DNA of 64,000 nucleotides, taken from the NCBI RefSeq assembly GCF_014698235.1, contig NZ_JACJSP010000013.1, positions 1-64,000 on the forward strand, read 5' to 3'. Under the pieces are notes generated by a model, which had not been told where the DNA came from, ran no database searches, and saw only the letters and a list, made by a program, of their open reading frames with translations. Position numbers and translations under genes: made by a program. Of this stretch, positions 1 to 8,865 are shown piece by piece. This stretch comes from Limnothrix sp. FACHB-406. Its GTDB lineage: Bacteria; Cyanobacteriota; Cyanobacteriia; CACIAM-69d. How positions within the stretch are numbered: the stretch's first letter is position 1; every line of letters starts with the position of its first letter.

Positions 1-660
1 CAGGAGCGCTTTTTGATCAGGGTTTAGGAAGATTCGGATCTTCCTGGATCGCCTTGCGGTAGCTTCTGAGTCCGGGCATTCGACGAGAGAAGAGGTGAAG
101 GATGGCGAGAAGATCGGCTGTGAGTTCTGATTCTGGGCAGTGAACAGATTGGTCGAGAACCACGAGTTCGCCACCGTTTTGTTGAACCATGAACTCGAAC
201 AGCTCGAATCCGAATCGGCAGAGTCGGTCTCGACAGGCAACCACAACTTGGAGCTGATCGCCGCGCATGAGTCTGACCAGTAGGGATTGCAATCCTTTCC
301 GCTTGAAGTTGAGACCTGATCCGATGTCTTGGATGATTTCGGCATCGGGGTAGCGATCGCGCATGAACTGGACTTGTCTTGCGAGATCGTCCCGCTGCTT
401 GGCAGAACTGACGCGGCAGTAGCAAACAACGATAGATCGAGTTGCTTTGCGTCCATATGACTCGACGTTATAAAGCCGCTGTCCCGCTTCATTGCGGATG
501 GTTTCGATCTTCCCTTCATCTGCGTACTTCCTTAGCGTGTTTGGATGCAATCCCAGAAATTCGACCGCTTTTCTGAGAGGAATGTATGCCATATCTAAAT
601 ATTGGCATACGTTAGCGAATGTTAGTAAATTAATTACTGTTGATCAACCCCACTGCCCAA
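1..660 (-). mobile_element. IS607-like element, only its tnpA end inside the window
   Basis: The recombinase gene at 17-592 belongs to the type that starts IS607 elements. In that family tnpA is followed by tnpB, which here would lie to the left of position 1 and cannot be seen. The right border is not resolved; the AT-rich stretch 593-650 with a repeated gttag motif just upstream of tnpA is the likely end. IS607 elements have no terminal inverted repeats and make no target duplication, so the edge cannot be fixed by eye. Confidence 0.45.
17..592 (-). CDS. IS607-family serine recombinase (TnpA)
   Basis: Transposase of the serine resolvase type. Residues 1-45 form a MerR-like helix-turn-helix (HPNTLRKYADEGKIE) that binds element ends. 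The catalytic domain follows, with YCRVSS giving the nucleophilic serine near residue 62 and an arginine-bearing DRLCRFGFE motif near 122. The C-terminal helix is intact, and 191 residues is the normal length for IS607 TnpA, so the gene looks complete. It reads toward the left edge of the window, where a tnpB partner would lie if present. Domain order and motifs are seen directly; mobility is inferred. Confidence 0.88.
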   Translation of the reverse strand: MAYIPLRKAVEFLGLHPNTLRKYADEGKIETIRNEAGQRLYNVESYGRKATRSIVVCYCRVSSAKQRDDLARQVQFMRDRYPDAEIIQDIGSGLNFKRKGLQSLLVRLMRGDQLQVVVACRDRLCRFGFELFEFMVQQNGGELVVLDQSVHCPESELTADLLAILHLFSRRMPGLRSYRKAIQEDPNLPKP

Positions 661-685
661 CCCCCAAACCGCCGCCATCCGCCCT

Positions 686-985
686 ATGGAGATCTCTGTT
701 ACCTTTTTGCCCGATCAAGTTACCGTCTCAGCCCAACCGGGCGAGATGCTGTTAACCGTGGCCGATCGCGCCGGGGTTGCCATTCCCACGGGTTGCCTGA
801 TGGGGTCTTGCCATGCCTGCGAAGTGGATTGGGCAGCGCAACCATTACCCAGCCCCGATCGCCCCGATCCGTCAGCGGCCCCCGACAGTGCCGAAGACCC
901 CCAAACCGTTTGTGCTTGCATCAGTGCCGTACCCACCGGAATCTCAGCACTGACGGTCAATTTGGGCATTGATCCCACGTGGTAA
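686..985 (+). CDS. 2Fe-2S ferredoxin-like protein
   Basis: A 99-residue plant-type ferredoxin domain. Cysteines 37, 42 and 45 form the CX4CX2C cluster loop (GCLMGSCHAC) and C76 or C78 (VCAC) gives the fourth ligand, so a [2Fe-2S] cluster is expected. The protein is shorter than photosynthetic ferredoxin and has a proline/aspartate-rich linker at residues 52-72 between the loop and the last ligand. It lies 34 bases upstream of the FAD-dependent oxidoreductase on the same strand, so it may be the electron partner of that enzyme; this link is an inference from position. Confidence 0.85.
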   Translation: MEISVTFLPDQVTVSAQPGEMLLTVADRAGVAIPTGCLMGSCHACEVDWAAQPLPSPDRPDPSAAPDSAEDPQTVCACISAVPTGISALTVNLGIDPTW

Positions 986-1019
986 GGTTGGGCAGTTGAT
1001 CTGCTCGGAGTAATGCTCG

Positions 1020-2885
1020 GTGACCACGGAACACTTCCCTCAGACAGCGATTGAGGGTTTTGCTCTCCCCTTGGGGGCGGTGTCCCCGACCCCTGATCCG
1101 CTGCCCCTGGACAGCCCCATTCTGGACAACCCGATCGCGGAAGCCGATGTTTTGGTGGTGGGTGGCGGCACTGGGGGAACGGCGGCGGCCATCCAAGCGG
1201 CCCGCTGTGGGGTGCGGGTGCTGTTGGCCACGGAGTTTTCCTGGTTGGGCGGAATGTTGACGGCAGCGGGGGTCTGTGCGCCGGATGGCAATGAATTGAC
1301 GGCCTTGCAAACGGGTCTCTGGGGGGCATTTTTGCAGGAGTTGGCCCAGCGTCAACCCCAGGGGCTGGATTGGGGTTGGGTCAGCTTTTTCACCTATGAA
1401 CCGGCGATCGGGGCGCAGATTTTTGCTGATTGGGTGGCGGCCCTGCCCAATTTGCGTTGGGTTTCCGGAGTGCGGCCGGTGTCGGTGCAGCGATCGGGCG
1501 ATCGAGTCACTGGGGTTACCTTTGACTCGGGGTTACAGGTGACCGCCCAGATCACGATCGACGGCACGGAATTGGGAGATCTGCTGGCCCTGGGAGAGGT
1601 TCCCTATCGCTGGGGTTGGGAGTGGCAAGACCAATGGCAAGAACCCACGGCCCCGGCGGGGCCCACGGCCTTGACCGAACGATTTCCGGTGCAGGCTCCC
1701 ACTTGGGTTTTTTATCTTCAGGATTTTGGCCCCGAAGCGATCGCCCCGGAAATTCCCTGCCCCGCTGACTATGACCCCACCCGCTACCAAGCGGCCTTTG
1801 CGGGCTATGCCAGTGCCCAGCGCGTGTTGGACTATGGGCAGATTGCGGGCGATCGGTTCATGATCAACTGGCCCCAGGCCGGCAATGACTATGGGGATGA
1901 CCTCGATCGCCTGGTGGGGACAGCGGCTGATCGAGCAGCGGCCCTACAGGCTGCCTACGATCGTAGTTTGGGATTTGCCCATTGGTTACAACAAACCCTC
2001 GGACGGCGCTATGGCTTGGCCGATCATCTCTTTCCCGACACCGGAGCCTTTGCCCTATATCCCTACTTTCGGGAAAGCCGCCGCCTTCAGGGATTGGCAA
2101 CGGTGACGGAAAACCAGATCTTGCCAGTGGTCGGAGGCTGGGGAGCGGCCCTGCCCCGAGATCCCCACAGTGGAGCCAGCAGCGCGATCGCCTATGGCAA
2201 CTATCCCAATGATCACCACTACCCCGGGGAGGTCTTTCCCCTAGCGCCCAAATCACTTCGATGGGGTGGTCGTTGGACGGGGACGGCCTTTGCGCTGCCC
2301 TATGGCTGCCTGGTGCCGCAACGGGTCGATGGGCTGTTGGTTTGCGACAAAAATATTTCCGTGTCCCACATGGCCAACGGAGCCACGCGCCTCCAACCGG
2401 TGGTGTTGGGGCTGGGTCAAGCGGCGGGGGCGGCGGCGGCCCTTTGCGTTCAGCAGCATTGCCAACCCCGATCGCTGCCGGTGGCCGCTGTGCAAACGGC
2501 CTTGCTCCATGACCCACAGGCTCCGGCGGCGGTGATTCCCTGTTTTGGCCTCACGCCCGATCGCGATGATTGGCGATCGCAGCAGCAGCACTGGATTGCC
2601 CATCCCCAAGCCTACGAGCAACTGCTCACCCAGGAGCATCCCCTGAATCTGATTCCACCGCCGGAACCTTCAGCCACCTTGGGGTTCACCGGTCAGTTTC
2701 AGCGGCGCGGCCCCCAGGACTATGCCCTAGAAACGGCCTTGACCCCGGAGCCAATTTCTCTGGTGGCGCTCCATCCTTGGGTGAATTACCACCTTGGCCA
2801 ACTGGAATCCGGTAGCTCGATCGTTCTGCGAGGGCGCTATAACCCCTCTGGCCCTTGGATCATTGTGGAGGATCTGCCGGATTAG
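1020..2885 (+). CDS. FAD-dependent oxidoreductase (FAD_oxidored family)
   Basis: A 621-residue flavoprotein. The dinucleotide-binding motif VLVVGGGTGGTAAAIQAA lies at about residues 44-61, followed by a segment typical of the FAD-dependent oxidoreductase family (FSWLGGMLTAAGV). A second conserved FAD-contact region occurs late in the protein (PYGCLVPQRVDGLLVCDKN). No signal peptide is visible. The start is a GTG at 1020; an ATG seven bases upstream is out of frame. The substrate cannot be told from sequence. Close spacing behind the ferredoxin-like gene suggests one transcript. Confidence 0.85.
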   Translation: MTTEHFPQTAIEGFALPLGAVSPTPDPLPLDSPILDNPIAEADVLVVGGGTGGTAAAIQAARCGVRVLLATEFSWLGGMLTAAGVCAPDGNELTALQTGLWGAFLQELAQRQPQGLDWGWVSFFTYEPAIGAQIFADWVAALPNLRWVSGVRPVSVQRSGDRVTGVTFDSGLQVTAQITIDGTELGDLLALGEVPYRWGWEWQDQWQEPTAPAGPTALTERFPVQAPTWVFYLQDFGPEAIAPEIPCPADYDPTRYQAAFAGYASAQRVLDYGQIAGDRFMINWPQAGNDYGDDLDRLVGTAADRAAALQAAYDRSLGFAHWLQQTLGRRYGLADHLFPDTGAFALYPYFRESRRLQGLATVTENQILPVVGGWGAALPRDPHSGASSAIAYGNYPNDHHYPGEVFPLAPKSLRWGGRWTGTAFALPYGCLVPQRVDGLLVCDKNISVSHMANGATRLQPVVLGLGQAAGAAAALCVQQHCQPRSLPVAAVQTALLHDPQAPAAVIPCFGLTPDRDDWRSQQQHWIAHPQAYEQLLTQEHPLNLIPPPEPSATLGFTGQFQRRGPQDYALETALTPEPISLVALHPWVNYHLGQLESGSSIVLRGRYNPSGPWIIVEDLPD

Positions 2886-2988
2886 GGCCGGGAGCAATGG
2901 CGGGACTTTGCGATCTGCGATCGTTGGGTCGTCGATCGGCGGATACCAGCCACCGAACCCAGTTCATACCCTCAAGATTTTTCGGGCC

Positions 2989-3927
2989 TCAAGGTTTTGC
3001 GGGGTTTGGCCCTGGCTCCAGGGGATGGCTTTCCCAGGGGCCGCCACCGCTGGGTTTTCCCGATCGCAGCAGTTCCCCCAAGGTCACCAGGCGATAGCCC
3101 CGAGCCTGGAGGGTTGGAATAATTTCACCCAGCGCCGCCACGGTGCGATCGCGGGGCTGACGGGTCTTGAAGCTACCGTCATGGAACAGCACAATGGAGC
3201 CAGGCCGCACCCGCTGCAACACGCCTTGCACCAAATCCGCCACTGAATTGGCCGGGTCATAGTCACCGGAATCCACTTCCCACATGGCCAAGGTGCGCCC
3301 TGATCGCCATAGCCAGTAGGGCAAACCAAACCACCGCTTACCCAAGGGCGGCCGCAGGGCGATCGGCCCCTCAGCCCCCGCCGCCCGCAGTCGTTGATCG
3401 GTTTCGAGGATTTCAGCGGCAATTTCCCCCGGCCAACGCAGGATCAAATTCCGGTGTGAGTAGGAATGATTGCCCAACTCATGGCCCCGTTGCACCACCG
3501 ATCGGGCTAAGGCCGGCTCCCGATCGATCTGCTGACCAATTTCAAAGAAAGTGGCCTTCACCCCAAAGCGATCCAACACCTGCAAGACCTGCTCCGTGTA
3601 GGGCGCTTGGGGCCCATCATCAAAGGTCAGGGCCACCAGCGGCTCCGTGGTGAGCACCCGCCGCACCCCAAACAAAGGAAAACTATGGGCCACCGGCAGC
3701 ACTGCCCCATACCAAAGCCCATGGGCCACCAACAGCAACAGCGCCACCATCACGCACAGGGATTGAACCCAGGATGTCCAGTGGGATCGGCAATTTTGCC
3801 GCCTGCGCCCATGGTCAACCCCCTGCCCGATCGATGCCGGTTTGTTTGTCCCGGATTTCAGAGGAGTCCCCTGCTCCGATGGTTCAGACCAACCGGCAGG
3901 CTGATTGGGCTGCTGCTCCGTCTTCAC
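2989..3927 (-). CDS. Polysaccharide deacetylase (NodB-type), membrane anchored
   Basis: Carbohydrate esterase family 4 enzyme expected to remove acetyl groups from peptidoglycan or another N-acetylated polysaccharide outside the cytoplasm. All family motifs are present in order: TFDDGP (catalytic Asp and metal Asp), NHSYSHRN (HxxxH metal ligands), RPP, DSGDY and LFHDG. A single hydrophobic segment (VMVALLLLVAHGLWYGAVLP, near residues 60-80) precedes the catalytic domain and acts as an anchor or uncleaved signal. I chose the GTG at 3927 because GGAG stands about 10 bases before it; a TTG at 3960 is an alternative without such a site. Confidence 0.88.
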   Translation of the reverse strand: MKTEQQPNQPAGWSEPSEQGTPLKSGTNKPASIGQGVDHGRRRQNCRSHWTSWVQSLCVMVALLLLVAHGLWYGAVLPVAHSFPLFGVRRVLTTEPLVALTFDDGPQAPYTEQVLQVLDRFGVKATFFEIGQQIDREPALARSVVQRGHELGNHSYSHRNLILRWPGEIAAEILETDQRLRAAGAEGPIALRPPLGKRWFGLPYWLWRSGRTLAMWEVDSGDYDPANSVADLVQGVLQRVRPGSIVLFHDGSFKTRQPRDRTVAALGEIIPTLQARGYRLVTLGELLRSGKPSGGGPWESHPLEPGPNPAKP

Positions 3928-3982
3928 GGGATGGGCGCTCCACAGACTTGAGGGGGGCAATCAAGAAATTCGGCAGCCAGGC

Positions 3983-5131
3983 CTACAGTAGGTAAACCTG
4001 CCCATCGATTAACAGGTGAGTGATGCCCTTGGCCTGGAGATAGGGGCCTGTTTTCTGGAACAGGTCGTTGGCATCGGGCACTTTAATGATGCGCTGATTG
4101 CGAGCTGAAAATCGCCGCGCCACGCGATGGTTGTCAAAGACCGGTAGGGTGCGGCTGGCGGCTTCCTGGGGTGGAATTTGCCCCAATTCTCTAAAATCTT
4201 CTAAGGGACGGGCCACTAACTCCGCTGCTCGATCGATCACGAGATAGCAGGGGTTGGGGATCCGTGAGGTTTCCAGGGGCATGATTTCGATCGGTTGATC
4301 CGGATTGGCTCCGCGCCCAAACATGGCGGCAATGCCCGCTTCACCGTCATCATCCCCAAATTCAAAATCATCTTCGTCTAGATCCAGATCGTCATCATCT
4401 AGATCTAAGTCGGCTCCCAGATCCGCATCGTCGGCTTCTTCTGCGCTGGCTTCGTTGATCTCGGCTACGACGGGGCCGCTACCTTTGCGCCGCCGATTCG
4501 ATCGCCCCCCTTTGCCATTGGTGCTGGTGGTCGCTTCTGCCTGCTTTTTCACCGGCCGGCCCACCCGCGACGATCGCACCTCTTCCTTGGCCTCAGCTTC
4601 CAACTCCGCAACAACCTCGGTCAAGGGTTCCGCCGCAGCGGTGGCAAAGGCGGTTTCAAACAGCGGCAGGGTTTCCATAGCGGGGAGTTCCATGGGCTTG
4701 GCCGGCGTTGGCTCCGGGGCGGCGACGGACTCCGGCAGCGCAGATTCCGACAACTCCGAGGCTCCACTGCGCGATCGACGGCGCACCCGTCTTGTGCCCG
4801 TTGTGCCGTCGGTCGGTTCCGCTGATTGGTTGGAGATCGATCGCCCGCCCGATCGGCCGCCGGAGTCCACCATGGGATCCACCTGGGGCGGCTGGGGATC
4901 CAATTCCAGCATCGGAGCTTCCGGTGCGGCAGTGACCACAGGCGGGGCGATCGGGGCCGGGGCTGAAACCGGCGCAGGAACTGGCTCTTCGGCCGCCAAC
5001 TTCAAAATTCGGCCCACGGTTGAAGTGCTGACTCCATAGCGCTGCCCCAGGGTGGCCATGGTGTGGCCGCCCTGGCGATAGAGCGTAATCAGTTCGTATT
5101 TTTCGGAATCCGATAACTTGGGAGGAGTCAT
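3983..5131 (-). CDS. Cyanobacterial HTH protein with acidic linker
   Basis: About 382 residues in three parts. The N-terminus (KYELITLYRQGGHTMATLGQ and the following GVSTSTVGRILK) is a transposase/resolvase-like helix-turn-helix, so DNA binding is likely. The middle, about residues 50-270, is low complexity: Pro/Ala-rich, then basic (RRVRRRSRSG, SNRRRKGSG), then strongly acidic with runs of D and E. The C-terminal 110 residues are well folded in appearance and contain PLETSRIPNPCYLVIDRAAEL. I know this architecture from cyanobacterial genomes as a conserved protein of unknown function. The ATG at 5131 is preferred to a TTG at 5155 because the HTH begins immediately after it. Confidence 0.75.
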   Translation of the reverse strand: MTPPKLSDSEKYELITLYRQGGHTMATLGQRYGVSTSTVGRILKLAAEEPVPAPVSAPAPIAPPVVTAAPEAPMLELDPQPPQVDPMVDSGGRSGGRSISNQSAEPTDGTTGTRRVRRRSRSGASELSESALPESVAAPEPTPAKPMELPAMETLPLFETAFATAAAEPLTEVVAELEAEAKEEVRSSRVGRPVKKQAEATTSTNGKGGRSNRRRKGSGPVVAEINEASAEEADDADLGADLDLDDDDLDLDEDDFEFGDDDGEAGIAAMFGRGANPDQPIEIMPLETSRIPNPCYLVIDRAAELVARPLEDFRELGQIPPQEAASRTLPVFDNHRVARRFSARNQRIIKVPDANDLFQKTGPYLQAKGITHLLIDGQVYLL

Positions 5132-5224
5132 GCCCAAACCTGGGGAATTGTGCAAATGCCTGCGGACAGTTCAGGGCTCCAAAGGATGGTCGCCACCGCC
5201 CGGGGCCAGCGACAACCTTGAACC

Positions 5225-6136
5225 CTAGTTAGCCGCTCCCGATGAGCGCCGACGGGCACTACGGCGCGATCGCGTCGAAAGATCGTACTCCAACACGGCA
5301 CCGATGCCAAACAGCACGCCGCTGAAGATCCAGAACACTTCCAGCAGGCTACCGCTTTCATAGTTGCAAATGTTGGCCGTGGCGTACTTGAACCACATAT
5401 CCGCAATGTAAAGCGAAATGGAGGCCGCCGCAATCATCCGCCAAGATTGGGCCGATCGCCCGCCCCAAAAGGCCAACAGCAGCGCCGAAGCCAACACCAG
5501 CAGCACAATATCGCCAACGGTATAAACCGGCAAAATATAGTCTGCAATCGGCGAGAGGGCCCCTTGGATCTGCTCAGCCCAGGCCGGCACATTGGCCACG
5601 GACTCGGCGGTGCGTTCCGGGCAAGCGGCCTCGCCCAAAACCAACGGCGAGAAGGCGAAGGCAGTCCCCGCCAGACCAATTCCCCCGATCGTCAGCCACT
5701 GCCACAGTTCCAAATTCAAACGCCGGGGCAACACCGCCAACAACAGCCCGATCGCCAGGGAAGCATAGGTGACGATGTAGAACAGGTCACCGGGACTCAC
5801 ATCCGGCTCAATCCCCAGACCAATTTCCCAATAGCTGAACAGTAAGTTGCCCAAACCATAGCAAAGCATTCCCAACCCAATCAGTAACCAAACCGTCCGG
5901 CCACTGAGGATTTGGTTGCTGCGCCAGTTCCGAAAGCACACCAGCGCCGCCCACAGATAGGACGTTGTTTCCAACACTGAAGTGGCAATGCTGTACCACT
6001 GGGGCAGGGTTTCCCCCGACGGAGTCACACTGAAAAACAGAAACACCGCCAAGGCAACCAGAGACCAAGAAACAGCCCCGATAATTAGGTTGCGCGATGA
6101 AAACAGTTTTGGCGATTCGCTCGCAGTCTTAGTCAT
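5225..6136 (-). CDS. Multi-pass membrane protein, conserved in cyanobacteria
   Basis: About 303 residues with seven or eight hydrophobic segments, for example IIGAVSWSLVALAVFLFFSV near the start, VWLLIGLGMLCYGLGNLLFS and IVLLVLASALLLAF. A short soluble loop with two Cys (GEAACPERTAES) lies between segments. The C-terminus is Arg/Ser rich. I recognise no enzymatic motif; the fold resembles N-terminal sensory membrane domains but has no output domain. It lies 93 bases downstream of nothing obvious and is transcribed in the same direction as the HTH gene. The ATG at 6136 was preferred to a TTG at 6151. Function unknown. Confidence 0.72.
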   Translation of the reverse strand: MTKTASESPKLFSSRNLIIGAVSWSLVALAVFLFFSVTPSGETLPQWYSIATSVLETTSYLWAALVCFRNWRSNQILSGRTVWLLIGLGMLCYGLGNLLFSYWEIGLGIEPDVSPGDLFYIVTYASLAIGLLLAVLPRRLNLELWQWLTIGGIGLAGTAFAFSPLVLGEAACPERTAESVANVPAWAEQIQGALSPIADYILPVYTVGDIVLLVLASALLLAFWGGRSAQSWRMIAAASISLYIADMWFKYATANICNYESGSLLEVFWIFSGVLFGIGAVLEYDLSTRSRRSARRRSSGAAN

Positions 6137-6320
6137 AGGGGTTGGCTTCAAAAGGTTCTAAAAACCAGGAGGTGACGATCTCATGAGGGACACAGACCAC
6201 CGCAGACCGGGGATGGATCGCCCAACATCCCTGAGCCTGGAGCCGTCGATTGCAGTTGGGCATTCGATCGCCCCCATTGCCCCAGACGGCCATGGCCATT
6301 CGGTTTAGCGCCGCCTAAGG

Positions 6321-6989
6321 CTAGCGCCAGAGCTTGGCCGCAGGCGATCGCCCCAGCCAGTCCATGAATTCCGAACGCTCGCCCGCATCCATCTCCTGCA
6401 ACGCATCAAACGCTCGGCTGGTGAAATTGGTATTGCCAAAATAGCCTTTACCCAGCGTGTGCAGTTCCTGTAGCAACCCCACGATTTGCAATTCTTGCCA
6501 GGGCGGCAAGGCCGTTTCAAAGGGGTTCACTTCCAAAATGTTGCTCACGGCCGCCTGGTTGTCCAGCCCTGGAAACTGGAGCCGCTTGAACACCTCGCCA
6601 ATTTCCTGGCGAAACTTCGCGCCCTGGCGTTCTCCCAGCAAATCTTCAATGTCGAAGTACACCGCCTGGAGCAGCAGCATCCCCGCCAGCACATAGGACG
6701 ACTTCGCCGCCCCGCTGTCGCCTGCGCCAGCATCCGCGACTCCCAGGCGATCGAGCCGCACCTTGCCCCACACACTGAACCGATCCGGCTCTTCCAGCAG
6801 GACGCAAGCTTTCCCTCGGTTATCCGTCAGATCTCGCCACAAGGCCCGCGCCTCTTCCGCCTGATTTGCGCTAAAAACATTCAGCAACGTGAATGTTTGA
6901 CCCTGATAGCTCAGGATCGGAATTTGCTGATCTTTTTCGGGATGCCGGACGTTGGAAATATCCACGTCTTGCCGCTTCAGAATAAACAT
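6321..6989 (-). CDS. Conserved cyanobacterial protein, possibly Npun_F0813 family
   Basis: A 222-residue soluble protein beginning MFILKRQDVDISNVRHPEKD. The segment with RALWRDLTDNRGKACVLLEEPDRFSVWGKVRL matches my memory of a cyanobacteria-specific family named after Npun_F0813; that name is from memory and not verified. No catalytic motif, membrane segment or signal peptide is visible. It stands alone between a membrane protein gene and the tRNA-Arg region. Function unknown. Confidence 0.75.
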   Translation of the reverse strand: MFILKRQDVDISNVRHPEKDQQIPILSYQGQTFTLLNVFSANQAEEARALWRDLTDNRGKACVLLEEPDRFSVWGKVRLDRLGVADAGAGDSGAAKSSYVLAGMLLLQAVYFDIEDLLGERQGAKFRQEIGEVFKRLQFPGLDNQAAVSNILEVNPFETALPPWQELQIVGLLQELHTLGKGYFGNTNFTSRAFDALQEMDAGERSEFMDWLGRSPAAKLWR

Positions 6990-7595
6990 GCGTTATTCAA
7001 AGAACTCATGCTTGGAGCTACGCCATCCAAACCAGAGGCCACAGGGCTGATCTAGCTTGAACTCATGCAGTCGGTCAACCAGAGCTGCTCCAGAAGCTAG
7101 CCCCAGCAAGGTCGTGAGGGCTGCATAGACAGCTTCCCAACCGGTGAACTGAGCCTGCGCTGGGCATCATTCTAGCCCAGGGCCCTTAGCGTAGAGCTAT
7201 TGGGGGATCTAGGGTCGAAAATCAACTTTGGTCTCTCAAGTGTACCCCGCGACCTTCTAAAAACTGGCTCTTGGCGGAATTGCCTCTGAATGGATGTTCT
7301 GAGGGTGGGTTGATCACTCCCATCAACCTCCTCAACGGCCTTGCTTGGGGTTAGGTTAACTCGATACAATTCGTAAACCTTGAAAGGCGGCCAGTCCGGG
7401 CGTGTCATCCTGAATCGCGGATGAAACCCACGCCGCCGCGATCGAGCCGGAAGCGCCCTAATGACAGCATTCGTTGGCGAACTGTTGCAATCAGGAGAAG
7501 CAATGGTTTTTTCAAGGCCCTGGGAACTTCCGCCGATGAATTTTCCCCGGATTGTGTGTGGGAATTTTCACGGAAATCTCTACAGATCTCAGTCT
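6990..7595. other. Intergenic stretch before tRNA-Arg
   Basis: About 600 bases between the gene ending its 5' side at 6989 and the tRNA. Open frames exist here (for example 7172-7408 on the minus strand) but none has a ribosome site, a recognisable domain or the codon pattern of its neighbours. The part just before the tRNA should hold its promoter; I see no unmistakable -35/-10 pair. Confidence 0.4.
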
Positions 7596-7668
7596 GGGTG
7601 CGTAGCTCAGTGGATAGAGCAGCCGCCTTCTAAGCGGCCGGTCGCAGGTTCGAATCCTGCCGCACCCG
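7596..7668 (+). tRNA. tRNA-Arg (anticodon TCT)
   Basis: A 73-base cloverleaf. Acceptor stem GGGTGCG (7596-7602) pairs with CGCACCC (7661-7667), discriminator G at 7668. The D arm GCTC...GAGC, the anticodon stem GCCGC/GCGGC around the loop CTTCTAA, and the T arm GCAGG-TTCGAAT-CCTGC are all intact. The anticodon TCT (7629-7631) reads AGA and AGG arginine codons. CCA is not encoded. Confidence 0.97.
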
Positions 7669-7894
7669 TCCTCTGTTCGAGTCTTTAACTTGTGTAGCAA
7701 GAGCTTGCTGAGCAAGGGGTTAATCAACGGCGAAATAGCAATCCGGCAAAAGTCAGGAAAGCAGCACAAAGACGGCAATAACAGAACAGAAGCGCAGCGG
7801 GAACCCGGCGAAAACCCACCGGAAACTCGGCACAAATTCGGCACAAATCCAGCGAAAAACAGTCACCGGCACAGCAACCACACCAACAATCAAT

Positions 7895-7975
7895 ACAGAC
7901 AACACAGACAACACAGACAACACAGACAACACAGACAACACAGACAACACAGACAACACAGACAACACAGACAAC
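7895..7975 (+). repeat. Nine exact copies of a 9-base tandem repeat
   Basis: The unit acagacaac is repeated nine times without error, ending seven bases before the ATG of the EndoU gene. In the frame of that gene the unit reads Thr-Asp-Asn and the frame stays open upstream, but no start codon occurs there, so the repeat is probably untranslated leader. The uniformity of the copies points to recent slippage or active length variation. The rest of 7669-7894 shows no gene. Confidence 0.95.
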
Positions 7976-7981
7976 ACCAAC

Positions 7982-8722
7982 ATGACTCAGCCGTTGAATC
8001 AGCCAACGATCGGGAAAACTGCCTCCTCCTCGGCTTACCGCAAAGGGCGATCGCGCTGGAGTCTGGTGCTGGCGGGAATTGTGGCCCTGGTGCTGGCGGT
8101 TCCCGAGGGCCAAACCGCGGCCCCCAAGCTGGTGAACTGCGATCGCCTGCCCCACTGGAGCAACTTTGCCAGCAGCCCCCAGGTGAACCAACCCCATATT
8201 TTTTGTGGTGAATTTAGCAACGGTCGGCCCAAGGGGTTCCATTCCCGACCGGGCGGCACTAATCCCCGCACGGTGGCCCGGTTTCAAGTGACCCAACCAC
8301 CCAACCGGCGAGGGATCTATGGGGTGCGCTGGAGCCATGGGGCCGATCCCAGTCGGGAAAAGTTTTCCACGATGTTTCCCGATCGCTGCTCCCAAGCGCA
8401 GGTGTTGGAATCGATCCGCTATGCGGCTCGCAATCAAATTAGTTGCCCAGGGGGCGCGCCCGATTGGGCTTGGTGCGGTTATAACCGGCCTGGCAACCGA
8501 TCGGCCTCGGCCCAAGCAGCGGTTGCGCCGGTTGCTCAACTGATGCCCGCTGCGCCTGGGACAACCGCCTTGGCACTCCCTCAAGATCCTTCGGCGGTGG
8601 AAAATTCCCCGATCGCTCAAGCCAGTCGGTTTTGCGAGGCCAACGATGGGCAGCGGTTTGTGATTGCAGGGGCATTTGTGCGGGGGCGCAATCAAATCAA
8701 TACGGCTTTTCCCCTGCGCTAG
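7982..8722 (+). CDS. EndoU-domain nuclease-like exported protein
   Basis: A 246-residue protein. Residues 25-45 (SLVLAGIVALVLAVPEGQTA) form a signal peptide or membrane anchor. The following domain carries the bacterial EndoU pattern: HIFCGEFSNGRPKGFHSRPGG with the two conserved histidines, GIYGVRW, and KFSTMFPDRCSQ, consistent with an RNase of the XendoU superfamily. A Pro/Ala-rich linker (about 170-205) leads to a short C-terminal part. Most EndoU domains in bacteria are toxins; this single-domain exported form is known in cyanobacteria and its target is unknown. No immunity gene is evident nearby. The start is the first possible one in the frame, directly after the 9-base repeats, with no Shine-Dalgarno site. 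Confidence 0.82.
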   Translation: MTQPLNQPTIGKTASSSAYRKGRSRWSLVLAGIVALVLAVPEGQTAAPKLVNCDRLPHWSNFASSPQVNQPHIFCGEFSNGRPKGFHSRPGGTNPRTVARFQVTQPPNRRGIYGVRWSHGADPSREKFSTMFPDRCSQAQVLESIRYAARNQISCPGGAPDWAWCGYNRPGNRSASAQAAVAPVAQLMPAAPGTTALALPQDPSAVENSPIAQASRFCEANDGQRFVIAGAFVRGRNQINTAFPLR

Positions 8723-8730
8723 GGTACAGG

Positions 8731-8768
8731 CCCGGGCGCATGATGAGTTCCCGGGCGCATGATGATTC
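8731..8768 (+). repeat. Two copies of a 19-base direct repeat
   Basis: The block cccgggcgcatgatga occurs at 8731 and again at 8750 with a period of 19 bases. It sits between the EndoU stop and a second, different tandem repeat. Both copies contain ATGATG, which creates spurious start codons. Confidence 0.85.
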
Positions 8769-8781
8769 GCGGTGCAGATAT

Positions 8782-8865
8782 TTGCCGGGCAGAACTTGCC
8801 GAGCAGAACTTGCCGGGCAAAGTTTCCAGCGCAGAATTTGCAGCGCAGAATTTGCAGCGCAGAAC
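8782..8865 (+). repeat. Six tandem copies of a 14-base unit
   Basis: Units ttgccgggcagaac, ttgccgagcagaac, ttgccgggcaaagt, ttccagcgcagaat, ttgcagcgcagaat and ttgcagcgcagaac follow one another exactly. The period of 14 is not a multiple of three, so the array is unlikely to be coding even though one frame runs open through it. This argues for the downstream start of the methyltransferase gene. Confidence 0.9.

Noticed and set aside
7172-7408. 78-codon minus-strand ORF upstream of tRNA-Arg
   Set aside because: Composition like non-coding DNA, no ribosome site, no known family.
7895-7975. Possible CRISPR array
   Set aside because: Units are contiguous 9-mers without spacers; no cas genes in the window.
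7724-8695. Long minus-strand frame with repeated Val-Cys-Val
   Set aside because: It is the complement of the 9-base array and the EndoU gene read in another frame; no ribosome site and no domain.
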